NCBI GenBank assembly: GCA_002305795.1
Contig: DBRF01000020.1
Span: 1 to 64,000 of the forward strand
DNA: 64,000 nucleotides
Source of the DNA: Ruminococcaceae bacterium UBA1375
GTDB lineage: Bacteria; Bacillota; Clostridia; Oscillospirales; Ruminococcaceae
Reading direction: 5' to 3'
The position numbers and the translations under genes are program-made. Under the pieces are notes generated by a model. The model saw only the letters and a program-made list of their open reading frames with translations, searched no databases and was not told the origin of the DNA. Positions 39,630 to 47,269 of the stretch are shown piece by piece; within the stretch, counting starts at the first letter, position 1; each line of letters begins with the position of its first letter.

Positions 39630-40964
39630 ATGAACCATCCTTGGCGGCAAACCCTTCATGTGGAGCCCAAAACCGGCTGGCTCAACGACCCCAACGGCCT
39701 TTGCGACTATGGCGGAGTTCACCAGCTCTACTACCAGTCCAGCCCGGAGGATGCGGCTGGGGGCGGGAAGAAGTGCTGGGCCCACCGGCAAAGCTCTGAC
39801 TTCTTCCACTGGTCGGAGGAAGAAACGGTGCTGTTTCCCGACATTCCGGAGGACCGCAGCGGGGTGTATTCCGGCAGCGCAGTGGTGCTGCCCGGTGAAA
39901 TCCGGCTGTTTTACACCGGCAATGTGAAGGAGCCGGGGGAGCACGACTATATCCTCTCCGGGCGGCAGGCCAATGTGATTACCGTCACCACCGCCGACGG
40001 CAGCGCCATGAGCGAGAAACAGGTGCTGCTTAGAAACTCCGATTACCCCGCCGACTGTTCCTGCCATGTGCGGGACCCCAAAATCTGGCGGGAAGAGGGG
40101 ATTTGGAAGATGGTGCTGGGAGCCCGGACCCGGCGTGACCGGGGCTGCGTGCTGGTGTATCATTCCCAGGATCTGCTTCACTGGATCTTTGCTTCCCGCT
40201 GCACCCAACCGGACTTCGGGTATATGTGGGAATGCCCTGACTTTTTCCGGGTGGGGGGACAGGGATACCTCAGCGTCTCCCCTCAGGGGCTGACCCATGA
40301 GGAATACCGGTACCAGAATGTGTACCAGTCCGGCTACTTCCCGGTAGAAGGAAAGCTGGAAGAGGGGAAGCTGGGGGCGTTTACCGAATGGGACTACGGC
40401 TTTGACTTCTACGCCCCCCAGACCTATGAAACCGCTGATGGACGGCGCATCCTCTACGGCTGGATGGGGATTCCCGACGCCGGCTATGAAAATCCCACCA
40501 CCCCCTTAGGTTGGCAGCACTGCCTGACCCTGCCCAGAGAAGTAAGTGCCGGGGAGGACGGAAAGCTGCTCCAGCAGCCGGTGCGGGAACTGGAACGCCT
40601 GCTTTCTGCCCCGGCTCCCATGGAAGGGGCGGGAGAGCTTCCCAAAGCCTGTGTGTTAAAGCTCACCCGAACTCAACCGTACTTTGCCCTGACCCTGGCC
40701 GGTGGCCTGACCCTGGCGTACCGGGAGGAAACGGGAGTATTTGCCCTCTCCTTTGCCGACAAGGCCTTGGGGGGCGGCCGCACCAAACGGCAGAGCAGGG
40801 GCATGGCCTGCAAGACGCTGGAAGTGGTGGCGGACGCCTCCTCCCTGGAAGTGTATCTGGACGGGGGCAGGCAGGTGTTTTCCACTCGGTTTTACCCGGA
40901 ATCCTACCCGGTGAGCTACACCCTCACCGGGGGGACAGGGAGCGTCTTTGCTGTGAACTTATAA
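39630..40964 (+). CDS. scrB: Glycoside hydrolase family 32, sucrose-6-phosphate hydrolase
   Basis: Splits imported sucrose-6-phosphate into glucose-6-phosphate and fructose. The 444 residues carry the GH32 signature sites: WLNDPNG near 18-24 with the nucleophile Asp, a FYTGNV near 94, VRDPK near 148 and WECPDFF near 199 with the acid/base Glu. A C-terminal beta-sandwich follows (about 310-444). I chose ATG 39630, seven bases after AGGAGG; an ATG at 39624 is too close. No signal peptide is seen, which fits intracellular hydrolysis after PTS import. Confidence 0.92.
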   Translation: MNHPWRQTLHVEPKTGWLNDPNGLCDYGGVHQLYYQSSPEDAAGGGKKCWAHRQSSDFFHWSEEETVLFPDIPEDRSGVYSGSAVVLPGEIRLFYTGNVKEPGEHDYILSGRQANVITVTTADGSAMSEKQVLLRNSDYPADCSCHVRDPKIWREEGIWKMVLGARTRRDRGCVLVYHSQDLLHWIFASRCTQPDFGYMWECPDFFRVGGQGYLSVSPQGLTHEEYRYQNVYQSGYFPVEGKLEEGKLGAFTEWDYGFDFYAPQTYETADGRRILYGWMGIPDAGYENPTTPLGWQHCLTLPREVSAGEDGKLLQQPVRELERLLSAPAPMEGAGELPKACVLKLTRTQPYFALTLAGGLTLAYREETGVFALSFADKALGGGRTKRQSRGMACKTLEVVADASSLEVYLDGGRQVFSTRFYPESYPVSYTLTGGTGSVFAVNL

Positions 40965-40988
40965 CCTATTTGGAAAGGAATGATTGCA

Positions 40989-41948
40989 ATGGGACAGGTA
41001 TTGGCAGCCATCGGGGAAGCCCTTATCGACTTTATCCCGGCGGAAAAGGGCTGCGCCTTTGATGAGGTTACATCCTTCCGCCCGGCGGTGGGGGGCGCTC
41101 CCGCCAACGTCTGCGGGGCCTACGCCAAGCTGGGGGGCAAGACCCGGCTGATGACCCAGCTGGGGAAGGACCCCTTCGGGGACAAAATCCTGAAAGAGAT
41201 GCAGGGCTTCGGCATCGACACCACCTATGTGGCCCGGACCAACAAGGCCAACACCGCCCTGGCCTTCGTCAGCCTGGCCAAAGACGGCAACCGCACCTTT
41301 TCCTTTTACCGCAACCCCTCCGCCGATATGCTCTACACCCCTCAGCAGCTGGAGGAAGGCTGCTTTGAAGATTTGTTTGCCCTGCATTTTTGCAGCGTGT
41401 CCCTGGGAGACTTCCCCATGAAGGAGGCCCACCGGGCCGCCATTGCCAAAGCAAGGGAAGCGGGGGCGCTCATCAGCTTCGACCCCAACCTGCGCTTCCC
41501 CCTTTGGCCGGACCGGCAGGCGCTGAAGGATACGGTGCTGGAATTTCTGCCTATGGCGGATGTGCTGAAGGTGTCGGATGAGGAGATTGCCTTCCTCACC
41601 GGGGAGACCGACATCCAGGCCGCCCTGCCCAAGCTGTTTGTGGGGCAGGTGAAGCTGGTGCTGTTCACCTGCGGCAAGGAAGGGGCCTGCGCCTACACCA
41701 AGCAGGCTTCCGGCTATTCCCCCTGTGAAGATGTGCCGGTGGCGGACACCACCGGGGCGGGGGACGGTTTTATGGGCTCCTTCCTCTGGAAGCTGCACCA
41801 GGCAGGGGTGGACGCTGCCGGACTGGAAGGATTGACCGAAGCCCAGCTCAACCAGATGGTGGACTTTTCCAACCGGTTCTGCACCATCAGCGTCCAGGGC
41901 AAGGGGGCCATCGCCTCCTACCCCACACTGGAGCAAATGGGAGAATAA
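40989..41948 (+). CDS. scrK: Fructokinase (PfkB family)
   Basis: Phosphorylates the fructose released by the GH32 enzyme. 319 residues with the ribokinase fold: GEALIDFIP near 9, a FRPAVGGAPANVCGAYAKLG-type first signature near 29-48, and the second signature DTTGAGDGFMGSFLW near 249-263 with the catalytic Asp. ATG 40989 has AAAGGA nine bases upstream; ATG 40980 is possible but too close to that site. It ends the sucrose operon. Confidence 0.92.
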   Translation: MGQVLAAIGEALIDFIPAEKGCAFDEVTSFRPAVGGAPANVCGAYAKLGGKTRLMTQLGKDPFGDKILKEMQGFGIDTTYVARTNKANTALAFVSLAKDGNRTFSFYRNPSADMLYTPQQLEEGCFEDLFALHFCSVSLGDFPMKEAHRAAIAKAREAGALISFDPNLRFPLWPDRQALKDTVLEFLPMADVLKVSDEEIAFLTGETDIQAALPKLFVGQVKLVLFTCGKEGACAYTKQASGYSPCEDVPVADTTGAGDGFMGSFLWKLHQAGVDAAGLEGLTEAQLNQMVDFSNRFCTISVQGKGAIASYPTLEQMGE

Positions 41949-41967
41949 GATAGGATAGACAACGAGA

Positions 41968-42005
41968 GGGTACCCCCGGGGAGAAGGGGTACCCTTGCTT
42001 TTTGG
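41968..42005 (+). terminator. Terminator of the sucrose operon
   Basis: GGGTACCCC pairs with GGGGTACCC around CGGGGAGAA, followed by TTGCTTTTT. Confidence 0.85.
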
Positions 42006-42016
42006 GATTGATTCGG

Positions 42017-42045
42017 TTGACGGCAGCGGACCGCTGTGGTATGCT
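42017..42045 (+). promoter_or_regulatory. Promoter of the HAD phosphatase gene
   Basis: TTGACG at 42017-42022 and TATGCT at 42040-42045 with a 17-base spacer. Confidence 0.7.
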
Positions 42046-42076
42046 GAAAAAAACGGAAGCGGAAAGGAATACGGCC

Positions 42077-42871
42077 ATGAAATACCCTTATCTCTACTGC
42101 GACATCGATGGCACATTGGCGGACAAAAGTGTGATTTCTCAAGAAAACGGGGCGGCTCTGGCAAAATACCGTCAGGTGGGAGGCAAGCTGGGGCTGGCCA
42201 CCGGGCGGGTGGAGCTGATTACCGAAAGCTACGCCAAGCAGCTGGCGGTGGACCTACCCTGCATTCTCTACAACGGGGCGGCGGTGTACGATTTTTCCCG
42301 CCATGCCTTTCTCCACACCGAGAAGGTGGACACCGCCGATGTGCTGGCCATGATGGAGCTGGGGATGGGGGTGTACCCCCAGGTCAGCGTGGAAATCTGC
42401 CCCGGCGGCCCCACGGTGCTGGCCAACCCCAACGGGGTGGAGGACGAGTTCATCACCAGGGAGCAGCAGCCCTTTGTTTACGGCAAAGCGGAGGACTGTG
42501 AGCGGATTATCAAGCTGATGTTTTACGGAGAGCCACAGAGGCTCAAGCAGGTGGAAGCGGCCATCCTGCCCGCCTTTGGGGAGAAGTACCGGATTCTCTT
42601 TTCCCAGCCGGTATACCTGGAAGTGCTGCCCAAGGCCGCCGGGAAGGAATCCGCCCTGGCCTGGATTAGCCGAAACCTGCACCTGCCCTTGGAGCAGATC
42701 TGCGCCATGGGGGACTTTGACAACGATGTGGGGATGATTTCTCTGGCGGGGCTGGGTGCCGCCCCTGCCGACGCCCCGGAGCGGGTGAAAAAGCAGGCGG
42801 ACTTTATCTCCGACGCCCACGACCGCCATGCGGCGGTGAGGTTGGTGGAGTATTTGATGGAGTTAGAGTAA
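42077..42871 (+). CDS. HAD superfamily Cof-type phosphatase
   Basis: 264 residues. Motif I is YCDIDGTLADKS near 7-18, motif II is in LGLATGR near 38, and the late MGDFDNDVGMISLAG near 210-224 gives the metal Asp residues of motif IV. The cap between 85 and 185 is the Cof (IIB) type. Such enzymes dephosphorylate sugar phosphates and similar small molecules; the substrate is unknown. GGAAAGGAA precedes ATG 42077. It may be co-transcribed with the small DNA-binding protein downstream. Confidence 0.85.
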   Translation: MKYPYLYCDIDGTLADKSVISQENGAALAKYRQVGGKLGLATGRVELITESYAKQLAVDLPCILYNGAAVYDFSRHAFLHTEKVDTADVLAMMELGMGVYPQVSVEICPGGPTVLANPNGVEDEFITREQQPFVYGKAEDCERIIKLMFYGEPQRLKQVEAAILPAFGEKYRILFSQPVYLEVLPKAAGKESALAWISRNLHLPLEQICAMGDFDNDVGMISLAGLGAAPADAPERVKKQADFISDAHDRHAAVRLVEYLMELE

Positions 42872-42921
42872 TGAAGGGAAAAGGGATTTCCTGAACCAAA
42901 GGCAAGAGGAGGAGCGAAAAA

Positions 42922-43092
42922 ATGGTCAAATTTACTCCAAAAAAGCAGGACAAAGAGGTCATCTCCATCCGCCTCCCTGTGAAATTGCTGGAAACGGTGG
43001 ACCGCACCGCCGCAAAAGTGGATATCAGCCGCAATGAATTGATCAACCAGTGCATCGAATTCGCTCTGGAGAATTTGGAACTGCCGGAATAA
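42922..43092 (+). CDS. Small ribbon-helix-helix (Arc/MetJ-type) DNA-binding protein
   Basis: 56 residues, with AGGAGG placed nine bases before ATG 42922. The sequence KEVISIRLPVKLLETVDR (11-28) gives the DNA-contacting beta strand and first helix, and ISRNELINQCIEFALENL (35-52) gives the turn and second helix of the ribbon-helix-helix fold. It would act as a dimer. No toxin gene lies next to it, so it is either a regulator or an orphan antitoxin-like protein. A double hairpin follows. Confidence 0.85.
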   Translation: MVKFTPKKQDKEVISIRLPVKLLETVDRTAAKVDISRNELINQCIEFALENLELPE

Positions 43093-43096
43093 AAAA

Positions 43097-43171
43097 GCGC
43101 CCCGAAACAGGGCGCAATGACGAAAAAGGACCCGTCCCGGAAATCCCGGAGCGGGTCTTGCGTTATTTTTG
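43097..43171. terminator. Two hairpins between convergent genes
   Basis: GCGCCC/GGGCGC around CGAAACA is followed by a GGACCCG..GGGTCTT hairpin with inner CCGG pairing, then GCGTTATTTTT. Either could end the plus-strand transcript; the A-rich left flank also serves the minus-strand gene. Confidence 0.6.
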
Positions 43172-43174
43172 GGA

Positions 43175-43990
43175 TTATTTCTCCCACTCTTCCTCCAAAA
43201 ACCGCACCACCCCGTCCTCCCGGTTGGAGGGCAGGATGCCGTCGGCCTTTTCCTTCAGCTCCCGGCAGGCGTTTTCCACGGCGTAGCACCGGTCGGCGAT
43301 TTCAAAGAGGGGCAGGTCGTTGATCCCGTCCCCGAAGCAGACCAGCTCCTCCGCCCCCGTCCACTGTTTTAAGGCCAGGGCCGCCGTGGCTTTGGAGGCT
43401 TGTTTGGGCAGAATCTCCAGCCAGGGCTTGCCGGAATAGAGGTCGTTGCCGTAGATGCAGTAAAACCGTTCTCGCAAAATCCGGTACAGGGGCAGCAGGG
43501 GCACCTGATCTTCAATGCAGGTGAAGTAGTAGGCGCTGGGCCCATAGTACCCTTCCGGGGCGGAAAGGGGGGTGCGCCGGGGGTCGTCCGGGCGGGTGGC
43601 CAAAAAGGCGCTGAGGTTTTCCCCCGCCATGGGCTCCAGCCAGAAAAAACGCTCCCGCCCCTCCTGCAGGCCGTAGACAATGGGGCAGACTCCTTCGCTG
43701 AGCAGGCAGTCCAGCAGGTCCTTCTGCTCCCGGGGGGTAAATCCCCAAAACCGCACCACCCGTCCGGTGGCGGGCTGGGTGAGGAAGATACCGTTGTGGT
43801 ACACCGCCGGGAGCCTGGGGCAGATGCCCTGGGTGACCACGGAGGCGGTGACCCGGCTGCGGGCGGTGGCGTAAGAAAAAGGAAGCCCCTCCCGAATCAG
43901 CCGCCGGAGGGTGCGGGCGGCGTAGGGGGAGAGGTTTTGGGCCGGGGTCAAAAGGGTGCCGTCCAAATCGGAGAGATAGAGGGTTTTCAT
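43175..43990 (-). CDS. HAD superfamily Cof-type phosphatase
   Basis: 271 residues. DLDGTLLTPAQN near 8-19 is motif I, FSYATARS near 39 is motif II, and CFGDGINDLPLFEIADRC near 217-234 is motif IV. A IIB cap spans about 80-185. It is a paralogue of the protein at 42077 and, like it, lacks a predictable substrate. ATG 43990 has AAGGAGG upstream. It lies 16 bases downstream of the PHP phosphatase gene on the same strand, so the two form an operon. Confidence 0.85.
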   Translation of the reverse strand: MKTLYLSDLDGTLLTPAQNLSPYAARTLRRLIREGLPFSYATARSRVTASVVTQGICPRLPAVYHNGIFLTQPATGRVVRFWGFTPREQKDLLDCLLSEGVCPIVYGLQEGRERFFWLEPMAGENLSAFLATRPDDPRRTPLSAPEGYYGPSAYYFTCIEDQVPLLPLYRILRERFYCIYGNDLYSGKPWLEILPKQASKATAALALKQWTGAEELVCFGDGINDLPLFEIADRCYAVENACRELKEKADGILPSNREDGVVRFLEEEWEK

Positions 43991-44006
43991 GGCGGCCTCC
44001 TTGGAA

Positions 44007-44825
44007 TTAGATTTCAATGAAGTGAGGTTTCCGGGCGACATAGTAGGTGATTTTATCAAAGCCGCAGAGCTTGGCCAGGGCGGCGCCGTCGGACAGGTTT
44101 TTGCCCACGTCCTGGACGGAATGGGCGTCGCTGCCCAGGCTGATATACTCGCCCCCCAGCTCCTTGAACCGGCGGACAATGGGCTCGTGGGGCAGGCACA
44201 TGCCGTAGGGCTGGCGCAGGCCGGAGGTGTTGATCTCCAGTGCCTTGCCGCTGCGGGCCAGGGTGCGGAGGATAGCGTCCATAATATCCCGGTAGTCCGC
44301 CAGCCGCACCGGCAGCCGGTACCGCCCTACCAGGTAGCGCAGGGGGTAGGTCAGATGGGCCAGCACATCAAACTGCTCCCAGCAGACGGTGTCGTACACA
44401 TGGCGGAAATAATCCTCCAGCAGCTGGTGGACCCGGGCTTCGTCCAGGATGTTTTTATCCAAAAAGTAGAAATCCGGCATCCCGGGGTTGTTGTGGACGC
44501 TGGCTAAAATCACGTCCCACTCCATCTTCAGAAGTTCCTGTGCAGCTTCCGGCCCTTGAAGGGGCTGGCCCATCTCCACTCCTTTGAGCACCAGCAGTCC
44601 GGAATCCCGAAACCGCTGGACGCAATCCTCCGTTTCAAAATAGGACTGCTGAATGATGAAATCGTACCGGTCTTTCCGATACAGGTCGCACTCACAGTGG
44701 TCGGTGATGGCCAGTCCTCCCAGGCGGTTTAACAGCGCCTGTTGGCAGACGGCGTAGGTGGAATGTTTCCCATCGGGGGAGTTGCTGGTATGTGTGTGGC
44801 AGTCAATCAACCGGATATTGCTCAT
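44007..44825 (-). CDS. PHP-domain phosphatase, histidinol-phosphatase family
   Basis: 272 residues. The metal-binding PHP motifs are visible: DCHTHTSNSPDG near 8-19, ITDHCECD near 40, KGVEMGQ near 80, LASVHN near 105, LAHLTYP near 153 and SLGSDAH near 228. This is the HisK/HisJ type that dephosphorylates histidinol phosphate in histidine synthesis, although other phosphoesters are possible, and no other his gene is nearby. It heads a minus-strand pair with a HAD phosphatase. Confidence 0.85.
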   Translation of the reverse strand: MSNIRLIDCHTHTSNSPDGKHSTYAVCQQALLNRLGGLAITDHCECDLYRKDRYDFIIQQSYFETEDCVQRFRDSGLLVLKGVEMGQPLQGPEAAQELLKMEWDVILASVHNNPGMPDFYFLDKNILDEARVHQLLEDYFRHVYDTVCWEQFDVLAHLTYPLRYLVGRYRLPVRLADYRDIMDAILRTLARSGKALEINTSGLRQPYGMCLPHEPIVRRFKELGGEYISLGSDAHSVQDVGKNLSDGAALAKLCGFDKITYYVARKPHFIEI

Positions 44826-45049
44826 ATTGGATTCTCCTGTTTCAACGTTCTATCCGCCGGACGCACCGGGGAATTCCAATTACCCATTATAAACAAAATG
44901 GGACAAAATGTGTATAGGGGATGTGAACAGATTTTTCCCTGAATTTTAAAGCAACCTTAGTGAAACTCACCCATCCCCTTTGGGTTTCTTTTTCCCTTCA
45001 AGTGTGTTACAATGGATACATTAGTTTCCGGGAAAGGATGGGATCGCAG

Positions 45050-45319
45050 TTGAAAGCGGTTATTACAGTAGTTGGAAAAGATAAAGTGGGAATCTTGGCC
45101 AAGGTCAGCCAGGTGTGCGCCCAGTATGACGCCAATATTATCGACGTGAACCAAACCGTTATGGATGATATGTTCTGCATGGTGATGCTGGCAGTGATTG
45201 ATAAATTAAAGACCGATTTGGATCAGTTCCGTGGCGTGCTGGAAACCCTGGCGGCGGAAAACGGCCTGCAAATCCATGTGATGCACCAGGACGTGTTCAC
45301 CACCATGCACCATGTTTAA
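45050..45319 (+). CDS. ACT-domain protein (UPF0237 family)
   Basis: 89 residues made of one ACT domain: KAVITVVGKDKVGILAKVSQ (2-21) and ANIIDVNQTVMDDMFCMVML near 28-47. Family members are predicted amino-acid-binding regulators. I use TTG 45050 because relatives begin with M-KAVITVVG and GGAAAGGA lies upstream; ATG 45038 would add four residues but overlaps the ribosome site. It precedes the UPF0210 gene by 33 bases, a widely conserved pairing whose role is unknown. Confidence 0.9.
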   Translation: MKAVITVVGKDKVGILAKVSQVCAQYDANIIDVNQTVMDDMFCMVMLAVIDKLKTDLDQFRGVLETLAAENGLQIHVMHQDVFTTMHHV

Positions 45320-45352
45320 GCACTACCACGGAAAGAAAGGGCGGTTACTGCC

Positions 45353-46705
45353 ATGCTGAATACCAAGGACATCATGGAAACCATCAACATGATCCAGGAA
45401 GAAAACCTGGACATCCGCACCATCACCATGGGCATCTCCTTGCTGGACTGCATCGACCCGGATGCAGATGCGGCCTGCCGGAAGATCTACAATAAGATTA
45501 TGAGCAAAGCCGGCCGGCTGGTGCAGGTGGGGGAAGAAATTGAAAAGGAGTACGGGATTCCCATTATCAACAAGCGGATTTCCGTCACCCCCATCGCCAT
45601 TATCAGCGCCGCTTCCGGCAACCCCATTAAGTACGCCCATGCCCTGGAACAGGCGGCGGCGGACTGCGGGGTGAACTTCATCGGGGGGTACTCCGCTTTG
45701 GTGCAGAAGGGCTTTGCCCCCGGGGACGAGGCGCTGATTCGCTCCATTCCCCAGGCTTTGGCGGAAACCGACCACGTCTGTTCTTCGGTGAACATCGGCT
45801 CCACCAAGGCGGGCATCAACCTGGACGCCTGCAAGCTCATGGGGGAAGTGGTGCGGCAGACCGCCGAAGCCACTCAGGACCGCAACTGCATTGGCGCCGC
45901 CAAGCTGGTGGTGTTCTGCAACGCCCCGGAGGACAACCCCTTTATGGCGGGAGCTTTCCACGGGGTGGGGGAAGCGGACTGCATCATCAACGTAGGGGTT
46001 TCCGGCCCCGGCGTGGTGCGGGCGGCCTTAGCCAAGGCCAAGGGCGCTTCCATCTCCGAAGTGGCGGACATCATCAAAAAGACCGCCTTTAAGATTACCC
46101 GGATGGGTCAGCTGGTGGGCACCGTGGCCGGTAAGCGGCTGGGAGTTCCCTTCGGCATTGTGGACCTGTCCCTGGCTCCCACTCCCGCAGTGGGGGATTC
46201 GGTGGCCCACATTCTGGAAGAAATCGGCCTGGAGCAGTGCGGCACCCACGGCACCACCGCCGCATTGGCGCTGCTCAACGATGCGGTAAAGAAGGGCGGG
46301 GTCATGGCCTCCAGTCGGGTAGGGGGACTTTCCGGCGCCTTTATCCCGGTGACCGAAGACGCGGGTATGATCGACGCCGCCCGGAGCGGTTCTCTGCGGC
46401 TGGAGAAGCTGGAAGCTATGACTGCGGTGTGCAGCGTGGGGCTGGACATGATTGTCATTCCCGGGGACACCCCGGCCACCACCATCTCCGCCATCATTGC
46501 AGACGAAGCAGCCATCGGCATGGTGAACTCCAAGACCACGGCGGTGCGTGTGATTCCCGCCATCGGGGTCAAAGCCGGGGAAGAGCTGGACTTCGGGGGA
46601 CTGCTGGGATACGGCCCGGTGATGGAAATCAACCCCAAGTCGGCGGCAGACTTTATCAATCGGGGCGGGCAGATTCCTGCACCCATGCAGAGTTTGAAGA
46701 ATTAA
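45353..46705 (+). CDS. UPF0210 family protein
   Basis: 450 residues matching UPF0210 (DUF711): IRTITMGISLLDCIDPDAD near 21, KRISVTPIAIISA near 78, CGVNFIGGYSALVQKGF near 103, a VGVSGPGVVRAAL near 206 and repeated Gly-rich stretches toward the end. The family is cytosolic and conserved in Clostridia and archaea with the ACT protein found upstream here. The biochemical role is not established, so I give none. The TAA stop is also the first bases of a 450-bp repeat element. Confidence 0.92.
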   Translation: MLNTKDIMETINMIQEENLDIRTITMGISLLDCIDPDADAACRKIYNKIMSKAGRLVQVGEEIEKEYGIPIINKRISVTPIAIISAASGNPIKYAHALEQAAADCGVNFIGGYSALVQKGFAPGDEALIRSIPQALAETDHVCSSVNIGSTKAGINLDACKLMGEVVRQTAEATQDRNCIGAAKLVVFCNAPEDNPFMAGAFHGVGEADCIINVGVSGPGVVRAALAKAKGASISEVADIIKKTAFKITRMGQLVGTVAGKRLGVPFGIVDLSLAPTPAVGDSVAHILEEIGLEQCGTHGTTAALALLNDAVKKGGVMASSRVGGLSGAFIPVTEDAGMIDAARSGSLRLEKLEAMTAVCSVGLDMIVIPGDTPATTISAIIADEAAIGMVNSKTTAVRVIPAIGVKAGEELDFGGLLGYGPVMEINPKSAADFINRGGQIPAPMQSLKN

Positions 46706-47145
46706 AGTTTAGGTCCAGCCTTTTTAAAGGCTGGCGGGTGCAGGGCAGAGCCCTGCAAGGAATGCGGAGTCTATTTCAAGGGTCCGTGGCAAAGCGATAA
46801 TGTAGCCTTCAGCTGGTGGATGTTGAAACCGGAATCCGCCCGGTTCCATGGCCGTAGGCCGGGAAACGGGTCGAGCCGGAAACAACAAGATAGAAATAGC
46901 AACAGCCCTTTGTGTTATTGCGCATAGAGGGCTGTTTTTTGTTTCTGATTTTATGCTTTTAAGATTGACCTTCCTGGCTGCCTTCGGCAGCATCGTCAGG
47001 CGGATTCCGCCGCCGACATCCACCAGCTATGGCTACAGGGGCGCTCTGCCTAAGACCCTTTTAAACTTTTAAGGATTCTTCGCAGGGGCTTTGCCCCTTG
47101 CAACCCCACCAGTTTTTTGAAAAAAACTGGACCAAAAACTTTTAA
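46703..47145 (+). repeat. Repeat family B, copy 1: giant imperfect inverted repeat with central terminator
   Basis: The left arm begins AAAGTTTAGGTCCAGCC and the right end is GGACCAAAAACTTTT, its inverted copy. Inner arms also mirror each other: GGGTCCGTGGCAAAGCG / CGCTCTGCCTAAGACCC, CAGCTGGTGGATG / CATCCACCAGCTATGG and GGAATCCGCC / GGCGGATTCCG. The centre is a terminator hairpin (46901-46941). No protein is encoded. A second copy is at 63513-63972. Confidence 0.85.
46901..46941 (+). terminator. Central terminator hairpin of repeat B copy 1
   Basis: AACAGCCCT pairs with AGGGCTGTT around TTGTGTTATTGCGCATAG, followed by TTTT. It probably terminates transcription of the UPF0210 gene. Confidence 0.8.
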
Positions 47146-47224
47146 GTCAATCTTCCCAAAACTTTCCCCCACCCCTTCCTCCGAATGGGCACAAATGTCA
47201 ATGGGACTTATGCCCCGGGTATGC

Positions 47225-47230
47225 TATAAT
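47225..47230 (+). promoter_or_regulatory. Extended -10 promoter of the ABC-F gene
   Basis: ATGC-TATAAT ends at 47230. The -35 region 17 bases upstream (TGGGAC) is weak. Confidence 0.6.
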
Positions 47231-47269
47231 GAAACAAACTTTTCACCCTCTTGATAGAAAGGACATACC

